This document shows positions 9,574-17,227 of a DNA stretch of 46,919 nt, piece after piece. The first letter of the stretch is position 1, and every line of letters starts with the position of its first letter. The position numbers and the translations under genes are program-made. Origin of the DNA: an uncultured Prevotella sp. (GTDB lineage Bacteria; Bacteroidota; Bacteroidia; Bacteroidales; Bacteroidaceae); assembly GCA_900539625.1 (NCBI GenBank), contig UQCW01000016.1, positions 1 through 46,919 on the forward strand. The letters are read 5' to 3'. The notes under the pieces were generated by a model. That model was not told where the DNA came from. It was given only the letters and a program-made list of their open reading frames with translations, and searched no databases.

Positions 9574-9663
9574 CAAGAGCTAAAAGCACCAGCGTTTGCA
9601 ATGCCAACCGCCGATTTCCATCGGGCGGCCAGCATCTGGCAAGCACAAGGCTTTTGGCTCTTG
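9574..9663 (+). terminator. Long imperfect hairpin after the OmpA/TPR lipoprotein gene
   Basis: CAAGAGCTAAAAGC (9574-9587) pairs, with one wobble, with GCTTTTGGCTCTTG (9650-9663). A second small hairpin (CCGCCGAT/ATCGGGCGG) lies inside, and T-rich sequence (TTTCTTTTA) follows. It probably terminates or stabilises the 3' end of the highly expressed lipoprotein transcript. Confidence 0.55.
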
Positions 9664-9737
9664 TTTCTTTTAGGGGAAATGCCCGCTAACCAAAGGGAAA
9701 GTTTTACGAAACACTCCCTCCATTTATCTCCAACGAT

Positions 9738-10748
9738 ATGAAAATCATCCACTCACGCTTGCTGCTCGCGCTGTCGGCCCTGCTGCTCGCCGCCTGTTCG
9801 CAGCCCAAAGACAAGTTTATCTTCGAAGGTAAAATCGCAGGCATCCAGCAGGCCGAATTTTATGTCTACAGTGACGACGGAGCCTTGTCTGGCGTTGACA
9901 CCATACGCATCGACGATGGCAAATTCTCTTATGAATGCCAACTCACTTCGCCGGCTGTGCTGACACTTCTCTATCCCAATTTCTCGCAGACCTACATCGT
10001 GGCGGAACCAGGAAAGACCATCGAGATGAAGGGTGACGCGGCAAAATTGGGAGAGGCCGACATCACTGGATCGGAAGAAAACGAACTGCTCACGGATTTC
10101 CGACAGAAGCAAAACACCTTGCCGGAAAACAACCAGCGCCTCGCTGCCTCTGAGTTTATCAGAACACACAAAAAAACACTGGCGGCAGTGGCGGTATTCA
10201 AGAAATATTTCGCCTACGCGCAAGCTCCCGATGCTGCCACCACGCGTTCGCTGCTCAAAGACCTCACTAAAGCCCAACCGCGCAACGCCGCCCTCACGCT
10301 GATGGCGGAACGCCTGCTGGCGCAACTCAACGGTGCCGCCGGCCAAACGCTGCCTGATTTCTCTTTTGAAACGCTTGCCGGAAAACCTGTCAACAAGGCA
10401 CAGTTCAGCGGTCGTCCCTTCGTGGTTTTCTTCACCGCCTCCTGGGCCGGAAATTCCCGCCTCATCGCCGAAAGCCTGCGCCGCATGCACAATGCCTACG
10501 GCAACCGCGTTGGTGCCCTTGTCCTTTCAATGGACTTAGACCGCAACGGCTGCAAGCAACAGATGGAGCGCGACAGCATCTCTGCGCCTGTCATCTGCGA
10601 CGGTAAGGCTTTCCAAAGCAAGGCCGCACAGACACTGGGACTCCGCTACGTGCCTGGCAACCTCCTCGTCAACGCTGAAGGACGCGTCGTTGCACGCGAC
10701 CTTGACTTCGACGAGATGGAGAAACGCCTCGCCGAATTGATGAAATAG
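9738..10748 (+). CDS. DUF4369/thioredoxin-fold lipoprotein lacking the CxxC cysteines
   Basis: The 336-residue protein has a lipoprotein signal (LSALLLAAC, Cys20). Residues 26-115 resemble the N-terminal DUF4369 domain that precedes thiol-disulfide oxidoreductase domains in Bacteroidetes. Residues 200-336 have a TlpA/AhpC-like thioredoxin fold: GQTLPDFSFETLAGKPV, then FVVFFTASWAGNSRLIAESL, and a cis-proline-type segment LRYVPGNLLVNAEGRVV. In redox-active relatives the loop reads WCxxC; here it is W236-A-G-N-S240, so both catalytic cysteines are replaced. It is thus unlikely to be a disulfide oxidoreductase and may be a binding or chaperone variant. It probably resides in the periplasm, anchored to a membrane. 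Confidence 0.85.
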   Translation: MKIIHSRLLLALSALLLAACSQPKDKFIFEGKIAGIQQAEFYVYSDDGALSGVDTIRIDDGKFSYECQLTSPAVLTLLYPNFSQTYIVAEPGKTIEMKGDAAKLGEADITGSEENELLTDFRQKQNTLPENNQRLAASEFIRTHKKTLAAVAVFKKYFAYAQAPDAATTRSLLKDLTKAQPRNAALTLMAERLLAQLNGAAGQTLPDFSFETLAGKPVNKAQFSGRPFVVFFTASWAGNSRLIAESLRRMHNAYGNRVGALVLSMDLDRNGCKQQMERDSISAPVICDGKAFQSKAAQTLGLRYVPGNLLVNAEGRVVARDLDFDEMEKRLAELMK

Positions 10749-10875
10749 CAAGATAAGGATATTATATATGATGTGTATATATTATAGGAGTACGCTTATC
10801 AGCCTGCAACACTCCTATATAAAATACACCACTGTCCCCTACCGACTTACCTTGATTTCCAAACAACTCTCCACA

Positions 10876-11562
10876 ATGAAAATGAAGCATATCTTATCAC
10901 GCCTGCTCCTTCTCGCCGCCTTCCTGCCCCTCGCCGCCTGGGGCGAGAAACAACCGACGGTGTTGCTCCACACTTCCGTTGGCGACATCACGGTGACGCT
11001 CTTCAACTCCACCCCAGCCCACCGTGACAATTTCCTCAAACTCGTGCGCGAAGGCTATTACGACGGGGTCATTTTCCACCGCGTCATCAAAAACTTCATG
11101 ATACAGACGGGCGACCCAGACTCGCGCAACCCCATCCCCTATAAGGTGTATGGCGACGGCGGTCCTGACTATACGCTTCCCCTGGAGCTCGACCTCCCCC
11201 GCCACTATCACTACCGCGGTGCCCTGGCTGCCGCACGCGAAAGCGACGACGTCAATTCTGAGCGCCGCAGCAGCGGTTCTCAGTTCTACATCGTATGGGG
11301 AAAGCGCTACAGCGAGGCCGACCTCTCCGACATCTCTGAACGCATCTATGAAGCCACAGAAGGCCGCTGCGAAATCACCAAGGAAATGGCTGAGACCTAC
11401 GGCAAAAAGGGCGGCACGCCCTGGCTCGACGGACAATACACGGTGTTTGGAGAAGTCTCCATCGGCCTTGACGTTGTCAAAACCATACAAAGCGTCAGCA
11501 CCGACACTTCCGACCGCCCCCTCAAGGATATTTTCCTTCTCAAGGCATCGGTGGTGGAGTGA
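10876..11562 (+). CDS. Secreted cyclophilin-type peptidyl-prolyl isomerase
   Basis: Cyclophilins catalyse cis-trans isomerisation of X-Pro bonds. The open frame runs from 10768, but the ATG at 10876 directly precedes a signal peptide (LLLLAAFLPLAAWG), so I chose it (228 aa). The cyclophilin core is clear: VLLHTSVGDITVTLFNSTPAHRDNF, then YDGVIFHRVIKNFMIQTGDPDSR with the catalytic Arg, GSQFYIV, and YTVFGEVSIGLDVV. An insert of about 40 residues between the SQFYIV strand and the YTVFG strand is typical for Bacteroidetes periplasmic cyclophilins. It lies 127 bases downstream of the thioredoxin-fold gene and is followed by a gene-free stretch with repeats. Confidence 0.92.
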   Translation: MKMKHILSRLLLLAAFLPLAAWGEKQPTVLLHTSVGDITVTLFNSTPAHRDNFLKLVREGYYDGVIFHRVIKNFMIQTGDPDSRNPIPYKVYGDGGPDYTLPLELDLPRHYHYRGALAAARESDDVNSERRSSGSQFYIVWGKRYSEADLSDISERIYEATEGRCEITKEMAETYGKKGGTPWLDGQYTVFGEVSIGLDVVKTIQSVSTDTSDRPLKDIFLLKASVVE

Positions 11563-11671
11563 ACAAAGCGCGAAAGGAGGCGCCCTGTCCTTCAAGGGCA
11601 GCATGCGCCGCTCTACAATCCTTTAATATTCCATTTTCCCCTACCCTAAATATGCGCCCCTTGCAGGGGCA

Positions 11672-11919
11672 CTGGCCCACATAATCGTCTGTTGCGGCGC
11701 CAGCATTGTAGCTCACTTTGCTTGCAAAGTGAGGGCCACGAACACGTAGCGAATATAGCCAGCGCTTTAGGGCATATCTTCGTTGGATTTTTAGCCGTGT
11801 TTGGCCGCCACAATATTCGTCCCCCTCACTTTGCGAGCAAAGTGAGCTACAGTGCTTCGCCTCAGGCCTTCGCTGCATGTTCGCGCAGCGCTCCTTGTAG
11901 CGATGCCGCAACCGCCATA
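11672..11919 (+). repeat. Dispersed palindromic intergenic repeat, copy A
   Basis: This is one of three copies in the window (others at 16668-16911, inverted, and 21463-21690). Each contains two copies of a near-palindrome CTCACTTTGC-GCAAAGTGAG (here at about 11712-11733 and 11825-11846), flanked by mirrored segments such as GCGAATAT/ATATTCG. The outer parts are also partly complementary, so the whole unit can fold into a large hairpin. This copy has a left flank (11641-11670, CTACCCTAAATATG followed by a small C/G hairpin) that recurs inverted at the end of the window. No protein-coding potential is credible. From 11563 to 12351 there is no gene. Confidence 0.85.
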
Positions 11920-12062
11920 CTATTTGGTCAAAAAATGCGCAGAGAATTTTCTTTTATTTTTACCCCTACCCTTCAGGAGCGCCTCTCTACCAACCCTGAT
12001 TCTCTCAATTTTAAACACCCGCCCTCTTCCCCATTTCAGCCCGCAATATCCCGGATAACATA

Positions 12063-12090
12063 GAACGCTCTTTCTAAAAGGGCGTTTTTT
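12063..12090 (+). terminator. Orphan intrinsic terminator
   Basis: AACGCTCTTT and AAAGGGCGTT form a tight ten-pair stem with one G-U pair and a short loop, followed by TTTTATTT. The nearest upstream plus-strand gene ends about 500 bases earlier, so it may end the cyclophilin transcript after read-through of the repeat or an unannotated short RNA. Confidence 0.6.
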
Positions 12091-12142
12091 ATTTCTCCAG
12101 CTTACATTTCGATGTTTTTCAATCAAAAAAAACACCATTTTG

Positions 12143-12173
12143 TTAGCAGCTTTAAAAGAAATGTGTAACTTTG
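12143..12173 (+). promoter_or_regulatory. Candidate Bacteroidetes promoter for gdhA
   Basis: TAACTTTG at 12166-12173 matches the TAnnTTTG -7 consensus. A TTAG at 12143-12146 lies 19 bases upstream in the -33 position (a better TTTG sits at 23 bases). The leader to the gdhA start would be about 175 bases. Confidence 0.6.
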
Positions 12174-12351
12174 CAATCTGTTAAGCAACAGCAAGAGATT
12201 GCGAAGATACCTGTTGCCGCCGCCTCATCAAACAAGCAAAAGGGATAGGGGAAAAGCAACACGGTTTCCAGTCGAAAGACAAACGGTTTCCTGCCAATAG
12301 AAAACAACGGAGCGCTCCATACGGAATGCCCCATAAAAATAGAATAGAAAA

Positions 12352-13689
12352 ATGAAAGCCTGCGAAGTTATTGAAAACCTCAAGCGCCGTTTTCCCGGTG
12401 AACCAGAGTACATCCAAGCAGTAAGCGAAGTGCTCGACACAATTGAAGAAGAATACAACAAGCATCCGGAGTTTGAAGCCGCCAGCCTTATTGAGCGTCT
12501 CTGCATCCCCGACCGCATCATCAGTTTCCGCGTCACTTGGGTGGACGACAAAGGCCGCGTACAGTCAAACATGGGCTACCGTGTGCAACACTCCAACGCC
12601 ATCGGCCCATACAAGGGTGGTATCCGTTTCCACAGTTCTGTCAACCTCGGCATCTTGAAGTTCCTCGCCTTTGAGCAAACTTTCAAAAATTCTCTGACCA
12701 CACTGCCGATGGGCGGTGCGAAGGGCGGTTCCGACTTCTCTCCGCGCGGCAAGTCAAACGCTGAAGTGATGCGTTTCTGCCAAGCCTTTATGACGGAGCT
12801 CTGGCGCAACATCGGTCCTGACACCGACGTGCCGGCAGGCGACATCGGCGTAGGTGGCCGCGAAGTGGGCTACATGTATGGCATGTATAAAAAACTGGCC
12901 CGTGAGAACACAGGAACGCTGACTGGTAAGGGTCTGGCCTTCGGCGGTTCTCTCATCCGTCCGGAAGCCACTGGCTACGGCAATGTCTATTTTCTCCAGG
13001 AAATGCTCAAGACGCGCGGCATCGACTTGGCTGGCAAGCGTGTGTGCATCTCTGGCTCTGGCAACGTGGCCCAGTACACGGCTGAAAAACTCATCGAACT
13101 CGGCGCTGTGCCCATCACGATGAGCGACTCTGACGGATATATCTACGATCCAGAAGGCATCACGCGCGAAAAGCTCGACTATATCATGGAGCTCAAAAAC
13201 CTCTACCGCGGACGTATCCACGAATATGCTGAGGAGTATCCCGGTGTGAAATACGTAGCCGGCGCCCGTCCCTGGGCTGAGAAGTGCGACATCGCCATGC
13301 CTTCTGCCACGCAGAATGAAATCGACGGCGACGACGCTCGCCAGCTCCTGGCCAACGGCTGTTTCGCCGTGTCGGAAGGTGCCAACATGCCTTCAACGCC
13401 TGAAGCTGTCGATGCCTTCCTCGAAGCAGGCATTCTCTATGCTCCAGGCAAGGCTGCCAATGCCGGCGGTGTGTCGGTTTCTGGTTTGGAAATGACGCAA
13501 AATGCGCAACACCTCTCTTGGAGCGCTGAGGAGGTCGACCAGCGTCTCCACCGCATCATGGAAGATATCCATGCCCAGTGTGTGAAATATGGCAAGCGCG
13601 AAGACGGCACTGTCAACTACGTGCGCGGCGCCAACGTGGCCGGCTTCATGAAGGTGGCCAGCGCCATGATGGCACAAGGCATCCTCTGA
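12352..13689 (+). CDS. gdhA: NADP-type glutamate dehydrogenase
   Basis: The enzyme interconverts 2-oxoglutarate plus ammonia and glutamate in the cytoplasm and is a main ammonia-assimilation route in Bacteroidetes. The 445-residue product has the length of hexameric class I enzymes. Visible are the substrate-binding segment IGPYKGGIRFH, the LPMGGAKGGSDF motif around residues 118-128 with catalytic-site lysine, PAGDIGVGGREVGYM, and the Rossmann motif GSGNVAQYTAEKL around 233. The protein ends with AGFMKVASAMMAQGIL, typical for the family. It is a single-gene unit with a promoter about 180 bases upstream and a shared terminator downstream. Cofactor preference (NADP) is inferred from family resemblance. 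Confidence 0.95.
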   Translation: MKACEVIENLKRRFPGEPEYIQAVSEVLDTIEEEYNKHPEFEAASLIERLCIPDRIISFRVTWVDDKGRVQSNMGYRVQHSNAIGPYKGGIRFHSSVNLGILKFLAFEQTFKNSLTTLPMGGAKGGSDFSPRGKSNAEVMRFCQAFMTELWRNIGPDTDVPAGDIGVGGREVGYMYGMYKKLARENTGTLTGKGLAFGGSLIRPEATGYGNVYFLQEMLKTRGIDLAGKRVCISGSGNVAQYTAEKLIELGAVPITMSDSDGYIYDPEGITREKLDYIMELKNLYRGRIHEYAEEYPGVKYVAGARPWAEKCDIAMPSATQNEIDGDDARQLLANGCFAVSEGANMPSTPEAVDAFLEAGILYAPGKAANAGGVSVSGLEMTQNAQHLSWSAEEVDQRLHRIMEDIHAQCVKYGKREDGTVNYVRGANVAGFMKVASAMMAQGIL

Positions 13690-13714
13690 TTTTTTTTGCA
13701 TACCAAATAATATT

Positions 13715-13750
13715 AAAGCCCCGTGGACACAGATTGTTCCACGGGGCTTT
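13715..13750. terminator. Bidirectional terminator between gdhA and the SLC13 gene
   Basis: AAAGCCCCGTGGA and TCCACGGGGCTTT are perfectly complementary around a ten-base loop. The hairpin lies between two convergent genes and has A/T flanks on both sides, so it can serve both. Confidence 0.9.
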
Positions 13751-13771
13751 TCGTATTTCACTCCTTTCACC

Positions 13772-15670
13772 TCAACACGGGAAGAAGAGCGGAATGATGA
13801 TCAGGGAGACGATGCCGAGAATGATTTGCAACGGCAAGCCCACCTTGACGTAATCCATGAAGGTGTAGTGTCCCGCGCTCATCACCATCGCATTGGGCGG
13901 CGTACAAATTGGCGTGGCGAAGCAGCAGGAAGCGGCCACGGCAGCCGTCATCATAAAGGGCGTTGGGTTGACACCGATGCCTTCGGCAGCGGCCCAGGCG
14001 ATGGGCGCCACGAGGATGGCGGTGGCGGAATTACTGATGAAGGTGGAGAGCAGCGAAGTCACGATGTAAACGCCCGCCATAATGGCGATGGGGCCCATCG
14101 ACTGGAGGGAGGAAACGAGACCTTCGGCAATCATCTTTGAAATGCCCGTATTGCTCAGGGCCGTGCTCATCGGCATCATACCGGCAATGAGCACAATACT
14201 TTCCCAACCAATCATCTTGTAGGCGCCGTCCACACTGCGCGTACATCCTGTCAACACCATTGCCAGGCCGGCCACGATAACCGATGCCACCGCTGGAACG
14301 CCGATTTGCTTTTCAAACACCATCGCAATCACCATGAGCACCATGATGAGGGCGGCAAGGGGTGCCTTATGGTCGAGCGAAACGTTTTGCGCCGTTTCGT
14401 CGGGACGTCCGATGACGAGCCATTCGCGCGTTTTCTTGCTCAAACTCTCAATGCCTTTCCAGCGGCCGTGCATAAGGAGCATGTCGCCGTTGTAGACTTT
14501 CTCGTCGCGGATGTCATCGAATATATAATGGCCGTGGCGTTTGATGGCCAACACGTTCAAGCCAAAACGCTCGTTGAAGTTGGCCTGGCGCAGCGGACGA
14601 TTGATGAGGGCCGATTCAGGCGTGATGAGCACCTCTGCCAAACCGATTTCATAGAAATCCAATTTGCCTTTACCCTCGCGCTCTTCGTCTTCAAAGACGG
14701 TCAGATGATAATCGGTCGCCATTTTCTTCACATCGTCGGCATGTCCGAGCACATAGATGGTGTCGCCCGGCGAGAAAATGGTTTCAGGCGAGATGGTCTC
14801 CTGCGTGACCGAACCGAAGATGGAACGGTTTTCGCGGCGCACCTCCAGCACCGTCACGCCGTAGCGGTTTCTTAGATTGAGTTCCTGCACGGTGCAGCCC
14901 TCTATGGGCGAAGGCCCGTTGGTGGCCTGCAGGCGGAAGACACAGTCGTTGATATGATATTCATGGAGCAGTCCGGCAAGCGATTTGCCATCATCGGCCT
15001 CAGCGCCGTCGCGGCCCTTTTTGCTGAGGAAGATGCGACAGAGCGGCCAAAGGAGCAGCGTGCCCACGATGAGGAGAATAAGGCCGATGGGAGTGAAATC
15101 GAAGAAGGCTAAGTCGGGCTTGCCGTTTTCCGTGAGGTAATTGCTCACGATGAGGTTGGGCGGCGTACCAATCAAAGTGAGCACGCCACCGAGCGAACTG
15201 GCGAAGGCCAGGGGCATCATCAATTTGGAAGGACTCACCCCGCTTGTCTTACACATGGCCAGAATGATGGGCAAAAGGAGCGCCACCGTTCCGGTGTTGC
15301 TCACAAAAGCAGCCACAACGGCCGTCACGAGCATCACGAGGAAAAACAACCTTTTCTCATCGGTTCCTGCCAGTCGCAACAGGCGTCCGCTGATAATCTT
15401 GGCCAAACCGGTTTGAAACACGGCACCTCCAACCACAAAGAGTCCAATCATCATCACCACGGCGGAATTTGAGAAACCGGCCAGAGCGGCCTTGGCGTCT
15501 ATCACACCCGTGGTGAGGAGCACGGCGGTTGAACAGAGGGCAATGATGTCGGAACGGATTTTTCCGATGATGAAGGCCACGATGGTAGCCACGAATGTAA
15601 CGATGACGATGCCTATCTGCACATTGGGCAAGGCCATCCAGTCACCGAAACTGAAGAGCGGGGTTAACAT
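13772..15670 (-). CDS. SLC13-type permease with two TrkA-C domains
   Basis: The 632-residue inner-membrane protein has an N-terminal block of about six membrane helices (residues 15-220) with SNTGTVALLLPI and GTPPNLIVSNYL, the SLC13/DASS signatures for sodium and substrate binding. Two soluble RCK C-terminal (TrkA-C) domains follow at about 240-330 (GCTVQELNLRNRYGVTVLEV) and 345-430 (INRPLRQANFNERFGLNVLAI). A second membrane block (445-632) contains the inverted-repeat counterpart FISNSATAILVAPIA and TPICTPPNAMVMS. This layout is typical of bacterial sodium:sulfate or dicarboxylate symporters; the substrate cannot be told from sequence. It is convergent with gdhA and lies immediately left of the candidate origin. 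Confidence 0.9.
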   Translation of the reverse strand: MLTPLFSFGDWMALPNVQIGIVIVTFVATIVAFIIGKIRSDIIALCSTAVLLTTGVIDAKAALAGFSNSAVVMMIGLFVVGGAVFQTGLAKIISGRLLRLAGTDEKRLFFLVMLVTAVVAAFVSNTGTVALLLPIILAMCKTSGVSPSKLMMPLAFASSLGGVLTLIGTPPNLIVSNYLTENGKPDLAFFDFTPIGLILLIVGTLLLWPLCRIFLSKKGRDGAEADDGKSLAGLLHEYHINDCVFRLQATNGPSPIEGCTVQELNLRNRYGVTVLEVRRENRSIFGSVTQETISPETIFSPGDTIYVLGHADDVKKMATDYHLTVFEDEEREGKGKLDFYEIGLAEVLITPESALINRPLRQANFNERFGLNVLAIKRHGHYIFDDIRDEKVYNGDMLLMHGRWKGIESLSKKTREWLVIGRPDETAQNVSLDHKAPLAALIMVLMVIAMVFEKQIGVPAVASVIVAGLAMVLTGCTRSVDGAYKMIGWESIVLIAGMMPMSTALSNTGISKMIAEGLVSSLQSMGPIAIMAGVYIVTSLLSTFISNSATAILVAPIAWAAAEGIGVNPTPFMMTAAVAASCCFATPICTPPNAMVMSAGHYTFMDYVKVGLPLQIILGIVSLIIIPLFFPC

Positions 15671-15991
15671 GTTTTTTAATTAGGTTTATAGATTAGTGAA
15701 ACGTCTGTACGGCCATCGTGCATTGTTTTTCATGACAAGCAGACCACCCTTTTCAAGTTTTTTCAACACCCTTGAATCAACCAGGCTTCCTGCTCTGTAA
15801 CGTTTTTCACACCGCCGTCAGCGCCCGTTTTCTCCGAGCGCCCCCTAAGTTAACCCTTACTGCTGACGTGGCCAATTTTTACGCCCGCTTTTTCCGCACT
15901 TCCTATTTTATAACATGATTCCGACAGGCTTTGAAGGGTGGGGAAGGGCCTGGCGTGGTAATTTTGCACCACTGCTTTTCCCCACGTTCCC

Positions 15992-16101
15992 TATACTTGT
16001 CAGCGCACGCAGGACGAGGCACAACCGAACGTCGTCCTGCGTGCGACCGTGTCTCCTCCTGCGTTCGATCGTGCCTCGTCCCGCGTGCGCTGACAAGCAT
16101 A
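15992..16101. repeat. Complex GC-rich inverted repeat in gene-free region
   Basis: The outer arms TATACTTGTCAGCGCACGC and its near-complement ending at 16101 enclose further complementary blocks: CGCACGCAGGACGA (about 16005-16018) pairs perfectly with TCGTCCTGCGTGCG (about 16032-16045). Several alternative hairpins or a cruciform can form. It lies about 75 bases left of a cluster of DnaA-box-like sequences. The region 15671-17227 holds no gene I can support. Confidence 0.8.
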
Positions 16102-16174
16102 CTGAAAGAAATGGATAATCGTTTCCTCGGCATTTTTTTCCTGTAAATACCCGTTGAAAACCATGTTGAAAAGC

Positions 16175-16550
16175 AGTGTATAACCCCTCTCATAACTCTC
16201 TGCGGCCAAGCAACGCCGCCCAGGAAAGTTATCCCACCCGTTTCCACGGCTTTCCACCGGGGTTTTCAAACGCCGCCCCTCGTTTTTCACATACCCCCTT
16301 CCTGGTGCCGATAAGTTTTCAACACCATGTTAATAAATAGCCCCGCCTACCCGCTAAATACCTGAACAATATTGCCTCTCCGCCACACCTGTCTTGTGGA
16401 TAAGGATGGGTATAAACCGGCAGTAAGAGTGGATAACTTTTGGGGGATTTCTTAGCCTCTCTTTTATCCACAGTTTCCACACCCCATCATAATCATCATA
16501 GTATTTTCTATTTATAAAAAAAGAATAAATACCCTATTATAATAAGAAGG
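16175..16550. other. Candidate chromosomal origin of replication (oriC)
   Basis: Two perfect DnaA boxes (TTATCCACA) occur, at 16464-16472 on the plus strand and at 16395-16403 on the minus strand. Near matches lie at 16428-16436 (TTATCCACT, minus), 16175-16183 (TTATACACT, minus) and 16229-16237 (TTATCCCAC). Directly to the right, 16486-16550 is very AT-rich, as expected for an unwinding element. The stretch is gene-free and non-coding. To the left most genes up to 7.4 kb read leftward, and to the right the genes up to 26 kb read rightward, as around many origins. dnaA is not in the window, but in Bacteroidetes the origin need not adjoin it. Confidence 0.55.
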
Positions 16551-16667
16551 GACTGGGGGATGTGGAAAAACGGGAAAGAGGGGAACACAGAGGGGGAGAC
16601 GAATCATTGAAGGAAAAGACGGGAGACGATTGAAGCGGAAGAAAAAAACGGAGCCAAGGAAAGGGGA

Positions 16668-16911
16668 GATGCGGCATCGCTGCAAGGGGCACCGCGCGGA
16701 CATTTGGCAGAGGTATGAGGCGAAGCACTGTAGCTCACTTTGCTCGCAAAGTGAGGGGGCGAATATTGTGGCGGACAAGCACGAGCTGAAAATCCAACAA
16801 AGTAATGGCCCAGAGCGCTGGTCATGTTCGCTACGTGTTCGTGGCCCTCACTTTGCGAGCAAAGTGAGCTACAATGCTGGCGCCGCAACAGACGATTGTG
16901 CGGGCCAGTGC
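16668..16911 (-). repeat. Dispersed palindromic intergenic repeat, copy B (inverted)
   Basis: This is the reverse-complement copy of the repeat described at 11672. The two CTCACTTTGC-GCAAAGTGAG palindromes lie at about 16735-16756 and 16847-16868. Its outer end at 16668 (GATGCGGCATCGCTGCAAGG) matches the right end of copy A, which shows that both copies extend over the same ~240 bases. Confidence 0.85.
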
Positions 16912-16963
16912 AAATCTCCGCAGCGAGGGCGCTACCGCTAACCTTTGATAAAACCAAGTATAA

Positions 16964-17000
16964 AAGGGGTGTTATAGAAGGATATTTTATAACACCCCTT
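16964..17000. terminator. Orphan hairpin with terminator features
   Basis: AAGGGGTGTTATA (16964-16976) and TATAACACCCCTT (16988-17000) form a perfect 13-pair stem followed by AATTTTTCTC. No plus-strand gene lies upstream within 3 kb, so it may insulate the beta-galactosidase gene or end an unannotated RNA. Confidence 0.55.
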
Positions 17001-17063
17001 AATTTTTCTCTTCCAGTTCATTATTAATGCAGTCCACCCTTCCTCTCATTGAAAGTAAATACC

Positions 17064-17071
17064 TATCTTTG
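17064..17071 (+). promoter_or_regulatory. Bacteroidetes -7 element (TATCTTTG) before the beta-galactosidase gene
   Basis: TATCTTTG fits the -7 consensus and lies about 155 bases before the ATG at 17228. I see no matching -33 box at the usual distance, so confidence is limited. Confidence 0.45.
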
Positions 17072-17227
17072 TAAGGTGAATTGGTGTGCAATGCAAGCAC
17101 CGTGGGGATGATGCTGTGAAATGATACTATGAATACTATGAGTAGTGGAATCCGCTCTCGTATATTTGTAAGGCCATCCTCAAGCAATCAGCATTCAACA
17201 ATAATCTATAAACAAACAATTTTATCT

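Noticed and set aside
11540..12063. Short open frames in and beside repeat copy A, with counterparts in copies B and C
   Set aside because: Their peptides recur only because the repeat is copied. They differ in start and end in each copy, and overlap on both strands, so they are not genes.
16600..17000. Small protein genes in the candidate origin region
   Set aside because: The open frames there arise from the palindromic repeat and from low-complexity purine-rich sequence, without start signals or known domains.
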